From assembly GCA_020466095.1 (NCBI GenBank), contig CM035806.1:164927871-164991870 (forward strand): 64,000 bases of DNA, read 5' to 3'. Position numbers and translations under genes: made by a program. Numbering within the stretch: position 1 is the stretch's first letter; each line of letters begins with the position of its first letter. The notes below the pieces were generated by a model. That model made no database searches. It saw only the letters and a program-made list of their open reading frames with translations, and was not told where the DNA came from. Below are positions 60,521 through 64,000 of this stretch, piece after piece. This stretch comes from Chlorops oryzae. Taxonomy: Eukaryota > Arthropoda > Insecta > Diptera > Chloropidae.

Positions 60521-61015
60521 AAGGACCTAAAGTGGCAGCCGCTCCAACATACATACTATTTTATATCGTTCGAATGTAGTTTTTCAAATTTCGAAGAATG
60601 TTGGAGCCGCTCAATAACCACCCACTGCGTACGCCCCATGGCTTCGGTCCTTTAAAGAATTATTATGGCCATGCACTCGCGAGACTCGAATACTCAATCT
60701 CCCATTGTTGACCCGCAGGCGATGCGTTCGATGCTCGCTGCGGCAAAATGGAATGCATTCCGCATGAGGACTGTTGCGACTGTTGTTGCTTCGGACACAA
60801 ATCCCTTGCGAATGCGGCGCGGCGGCTGTAGATGAGAATGTAGGACAGGGCAGGACATGCGCTTTACAGAAATCTGGCCATCAGCACAATGAACTCTCCA
60901 CTCAAACCATTCGTAAAAGACGACGAATCATCGGAGGAGAACGAAGAGCATAAATCCGACTGCCTTGTTCAGTTACAAAAAATATAATAAAATAAATAAA
61001 TAAAAAACAAAATAG
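60521..61015 (+). repeat. Possible 3' tail of the LINE / other repeat
   Basis: A GC-richer stretch without an open frame that ends in a TAAATAAATAAA-type tail (60985-61005), as LINE 3' ends often do. CCGCTCCAACAT at 60540 and ATGTTGGAGCGG at 60599 form a short hairpin. The assignment is tentative. Confidence 0.35.
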
Positions 61016-61870
61016 ACGTGGCGGCGTTAAAAATGTATTGTATTATAGCTGATGAGGTTAAAAAACAAACGTGTGTGCAAAATTTTAAGTCCCTCTGTCA
61101 AAGACTAAGGAATTCGATACATTGAGTTATATTATGGTGGTAGGCGTGGCAGTCGGCGGAAGTGCAAGATTTTTTTTTTTTTTGAAATTTCCTAATTTTG
61201 ACCTCATTAACCAGAGAATGAAAGCGTTACCGCTACCGTTACCCTTAAATATGAGGGTTTCATTCCCTGTCATAATTAACTGCCTTGAAAATTTTCAATA
61301 CTCTACGACCACTGCTTATACACGCAGAGAAAAAATATCACATACCCAATTATATTTTGCAGGCATTACATATGTAATTGAGTATGATGTAATTATATTT
61401 TCATAATTACGTCCAATTATATTTTCAATTACCTCCAATTAATTATGTAATTTTGTCAAATGATAAAAAAATAATTTCAATTACATATATAATTCCGTCC
61501 AATTAAATTTCTAATCGCCTGCAATGATATATGTTATTGTATCGAATTATATACATACAAACAAATGCATTTACATATACATAATTGCGTCTAATTAAAT
61601 TTGTAATCCCCTGCAATTTAAAATATATTCTCTGTAATAATATAGAAAGGGGCATTCTCCACGATTGGGCGGAATATATTTCACCACGTCATATTCGTGG
61701 TCCACCTGCCCCTTGGAGTGCCTAAGGATTTTGAAAATTCAATCACGTTATATACGATCGAAATTATAAACCATTTGAGAAATATACGAACAAGCTGTAA
61801 AATAAATAAAATCACATTGTATATAATTACACCAATGGTTTAAATTGTAAAAGTAATCAGATGTAATTAC

Positions 61871-62536
61871 TAGAGTTACAAAATATCGTTACTATTCGGT
61901 AAATAGTAACGACTACTGTAGTCAGTAATCAATAACGTCTCGTTAATAATGGGGGTATCTCGTTACTAGTACTTTGTTTTTGCTAACATGCCAGCTGATG
62001 GTTTCCGTAGTAATTAAAGGGCTCAACGCTCTAAAGCAGCAAGTAAATTTCCTATACCAAACACATGCAGAAAAAACAAAGAAGTACTTTGGCTTACTTT
62101 CACTACTTGAACGCATACGCTAATTACGAGTAATCGGCCTCACAGGGTTGCATTTAAGTCATACATTTTCTATATTTCTGTCGACCTGTCATCGAAATTT
62201 CAACTCTGATTTCCTTTCTTCAAAAGAATTGGCTCGATACTTCCTTCCAATTTACTTTAACAGTGTTGAGCCCTTAAGTACTAAATGAATGGGTCCGCAA
62301 AACAGTATGGTAGTGAGTGAGTTGAGTTGATATTTGATTACTAACTACTGAATGAAGAGTCAAAGAGCATGAGGGAGTTTTGATTACTTTAAAAACCTTG
62401 AGTTATTCAATTAATGAATGAAAAATATTTAGAAAAATAGAACGAGTACTTTGTAACGAGTAATTAGTAACGATTACTTTAGCAAAAATAACGAATACAC
62501 CCGAGTAGTGTAAATTTTTGCATTTTTACAGCTCTA
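61871..62536. mobile_element. Nested hAT-type element, 666 bp
   Basis: The ends TAGAGTTACAAA and TTTTACAGCTCTA are inverted repeats flanked by a perfect 8-bp duplication GTAATTAC (61863-61870 and 62537-62544). Subterminal TAGTAACGA motifs occur repeatedly near both ends. No transposase is present. Confidence 0.8.
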
Positions 62537-62577
62537 GTAATTACATATGTGTTCAGAACGCATGATAAATTTAAATG

Positions 62578-62591
62578 CAATTATATAAGTA

Positions 62592-62624
<33 letters not shown>

Positions 62625-62646
62625 AGTATATAAGTATATAAGTAGA
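62578..62646. repeat. (TA)n microsatellite
   Basis: TATATA/AAGTATATAAGTA simple repeat inside the 61321 element, right of the nested hAT element. Confidence 0.85.
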
Positions 62647-62787
62647 TAATTAAACACAATTAGTATTTATGAAATTAATATCATATTGTAATTGGCTCCA
62701 ATTAATAATGGAATCGGGGCAAGGCTCCAATCGCAATATGTAATTGGTTGCAATTATATTTCGGGCATTTATTTCTCTCCGTGTACT

Positions 62788-64000
62788 TTTGGCCTCGAAA
62801 TGTATGGGGACGTTACACTGTATGCCGTTTTCTATATGTATTTTCTTCCTTGCTGAGGTAATTTTCGGAAACATTATATTCAGTAACGTTACGTTTCCAT
62901 TCAAGTAAGAGAATGACAGAAGAGGCTTTTGTTGCATGTTGCAGTTTCGGACACTTCGCTTTCTCTTCGCATCCTACTATTTTTCTCGGCTCGAATGGGG
63001 TATGTGTTGGGTCGGTTTTCGATCTCTGGTTGCAACGACAATATTTATAACAACGACTGAATGAACAACTGCAACAGAAACAACAAAAACAACGACAGCT
63101 ACGAGAGATTAACGGCGTTTCTGTTGCCGGTGCCGGTGTCGGTGTCGAAGTTGATGATGATGCTGATGAAGCTTTGTGGTTTTTTTTGTTTTTGGGCGCG
63201 ATTTTGCCTGAAACATTAACGCCAGTAAGCCCATTTCGTGCTGTGGTCTTCGTGCCACCCTGCCCCAAATTTGTGCTGTTCCACCTCTTCAAGTGCATGC
63301 AAGGACGGCGTCGCTTTGTGGAGAGCTCTCGTCGTGCTCTCGTGGCACACAAAGGCAAGGAAGGCATAATGCATAGCAGCATAATGGCGAGGTTAGAAGT
63401 GCGAATGCAAAAAACATGCTCATTTTGCATGCATTACGGTCGGTGTGGATGCTCCTGGAGGAAGGCTCGCATCCTTTTGCTTGCTTGCTCTGCCTTCTCC
63501 ATGGCGCCCCATTTGTGTCTGTCGGGTCGGTCGGCCGGCCGGTCGGTCGGTCGGTCTGTGTAGGAGATGTTCGTCTACGATTCTCGATGCACATTGTATG
63601 TGTACGATTTCACGTGGCACAATGACATTGACATTGAACTAGGTCGAGGACGTTGTTGTCCGTAGCGTTGGCGTCTCCGTACACGTCTACGTCTCCGTGT
63701 CCGTTTCTGTTAACGTCTCCGTCGATATCATTGCTATTAATATCATCATTGCCGTCACCGTCGCCATCGCCACCGAAATCGCCGCCGGCACCGTAACTAG
63801 CAATGTACATAATTTGCTCAATTATTGCTTGGATGCGGTGAAACGAAATTCTCGAAATCAATGAAAGCGATGAAAGAGAAGAACGTGCCATTGATGAAAA
63901 TAATTTCTTTTTTGCCGGCTAATTAAAAATTCCGCTCCAGATGAAGATTTTTTTTTTTTTTTTTTTTTTCGTTAAATTAGCTCTTACGATTAATTCATTT
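62788..64000. other. GC-richer region at right edge, no gene assigned
   Basis: The GC content is higher than in the preceding 9 kb and open frames occur on both strands (62813-63430 minus, 63174-63625 plus, 63610-63891 minus, the last rich in Gly/Asp/Asn). A (GGTC)n run lies at about 63526-63556 and a T-run at 63951-63969. It could be the 5' region of a gene beyond the edge, but no motif or splice pair supports a call. Confidence 0.35.

Larger units (their letters stand above)
61321..62783. mobile_element. TIR element with CACG(C/G)AGAGAAA ends, 1463 bp
   Basis: The ends CACGCAGAGAAAA (61321) and TTTCTCTCCGTG (to 62783) are imperfect inverted repeats flanked by TA. Inside, a unit around TTACATATGTAATTG and GTCCAATTA(T/A)ATTT occurs many times on both sides. 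A hAT element (61871-62536) is nested in it. The flanking arms have no coding frame. The end type resembles that of repeat R. Confidence 0.6.

Noticed and set aside
62813..63891. Possible first exon of a gene at the right edge
   Set aside because: Frames are low complexity or overlap on both strands, and there is no recognisable domain. The evidence is too thin to annotate.

Overview
This window is eukaryotic nuclear DNA from a higher fly (Diptera, most likely a non-Drosophila schizophoran such as a tephritid; the family is an inference). The evidence is AT-rich sequence, GT-AG introns, insect-type genes (Arf1, NSUN6, a Chromator-like chromodomain protein, rotated abdomen/POMT1), a mariner very close to Himar1 of the horn fly, and a dense load of insect DNA transposons. 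There are no bacterial operons, CRISPR arrays or recognisable tRNA or rRNA genes.

Layout. (1) 1-413: the 5' coding exons of an Arf1 GTPase on the minus strand, running off the left edge. (2) 0.8-17.3 kb: gene-poor DNA full of palindromic MITEs, a deleted PIF/Harbinger element (7.3-8.1 kb) and a Penelope-like reverse transcriptase relic (11.8-13.3 kb). (3) 17.8-19.8 kb: NSUN6 (tRNA C72 m5C methyltransferase), plus strand, three coding exons. (4) 20.4-23.5 kb: nested transposons; a hAT MITE holds a Helitron, and the Helitron holds a decayed copy of the NSUN6 3' end. (5) 23.7-37.7 kb: a Chromator-like gene, plus strand, eight coding exons, with a large GA-rich tract in intron 4. (6) 37.8-41.6 kb: MITEs and a mariner relic. 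(7) 41.7-53.6 kb: rotated abdomen (protein O-mannosyltransferase 1), minus strand, five coding exons with an 8.2-kb first intron packed with repeats. (8) 54.9-64 kb: a complete mariner, a degraded RTE-type LINE and a nested hAT element; no confident host gene.

The host genes are unrelated housekeeping genes (vesicle traffic, RNA modification, chromatin/spindle, glycosylation) and do not form a pathway. Orthologues of Arf1 (Arf79F), Chromator and rotated abdomen lie on arm 3L in Drosophila melanogaster, so this is probably a Muller D segment.

Exon joins were checked by phase. The Chromator-like and NSUN6 reading frames close only if isolated one-base indels in short repeats are allowed (two in the former, one in the latter), and the mariner has one more in an A-run. 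Some repeat copies also show many single-base gaps, so residual assembly error is a real possibility throughout. I did not find a convincing new molecular system; the most unusual structure is the Helitron that carries a copy of its own neighbourhood.
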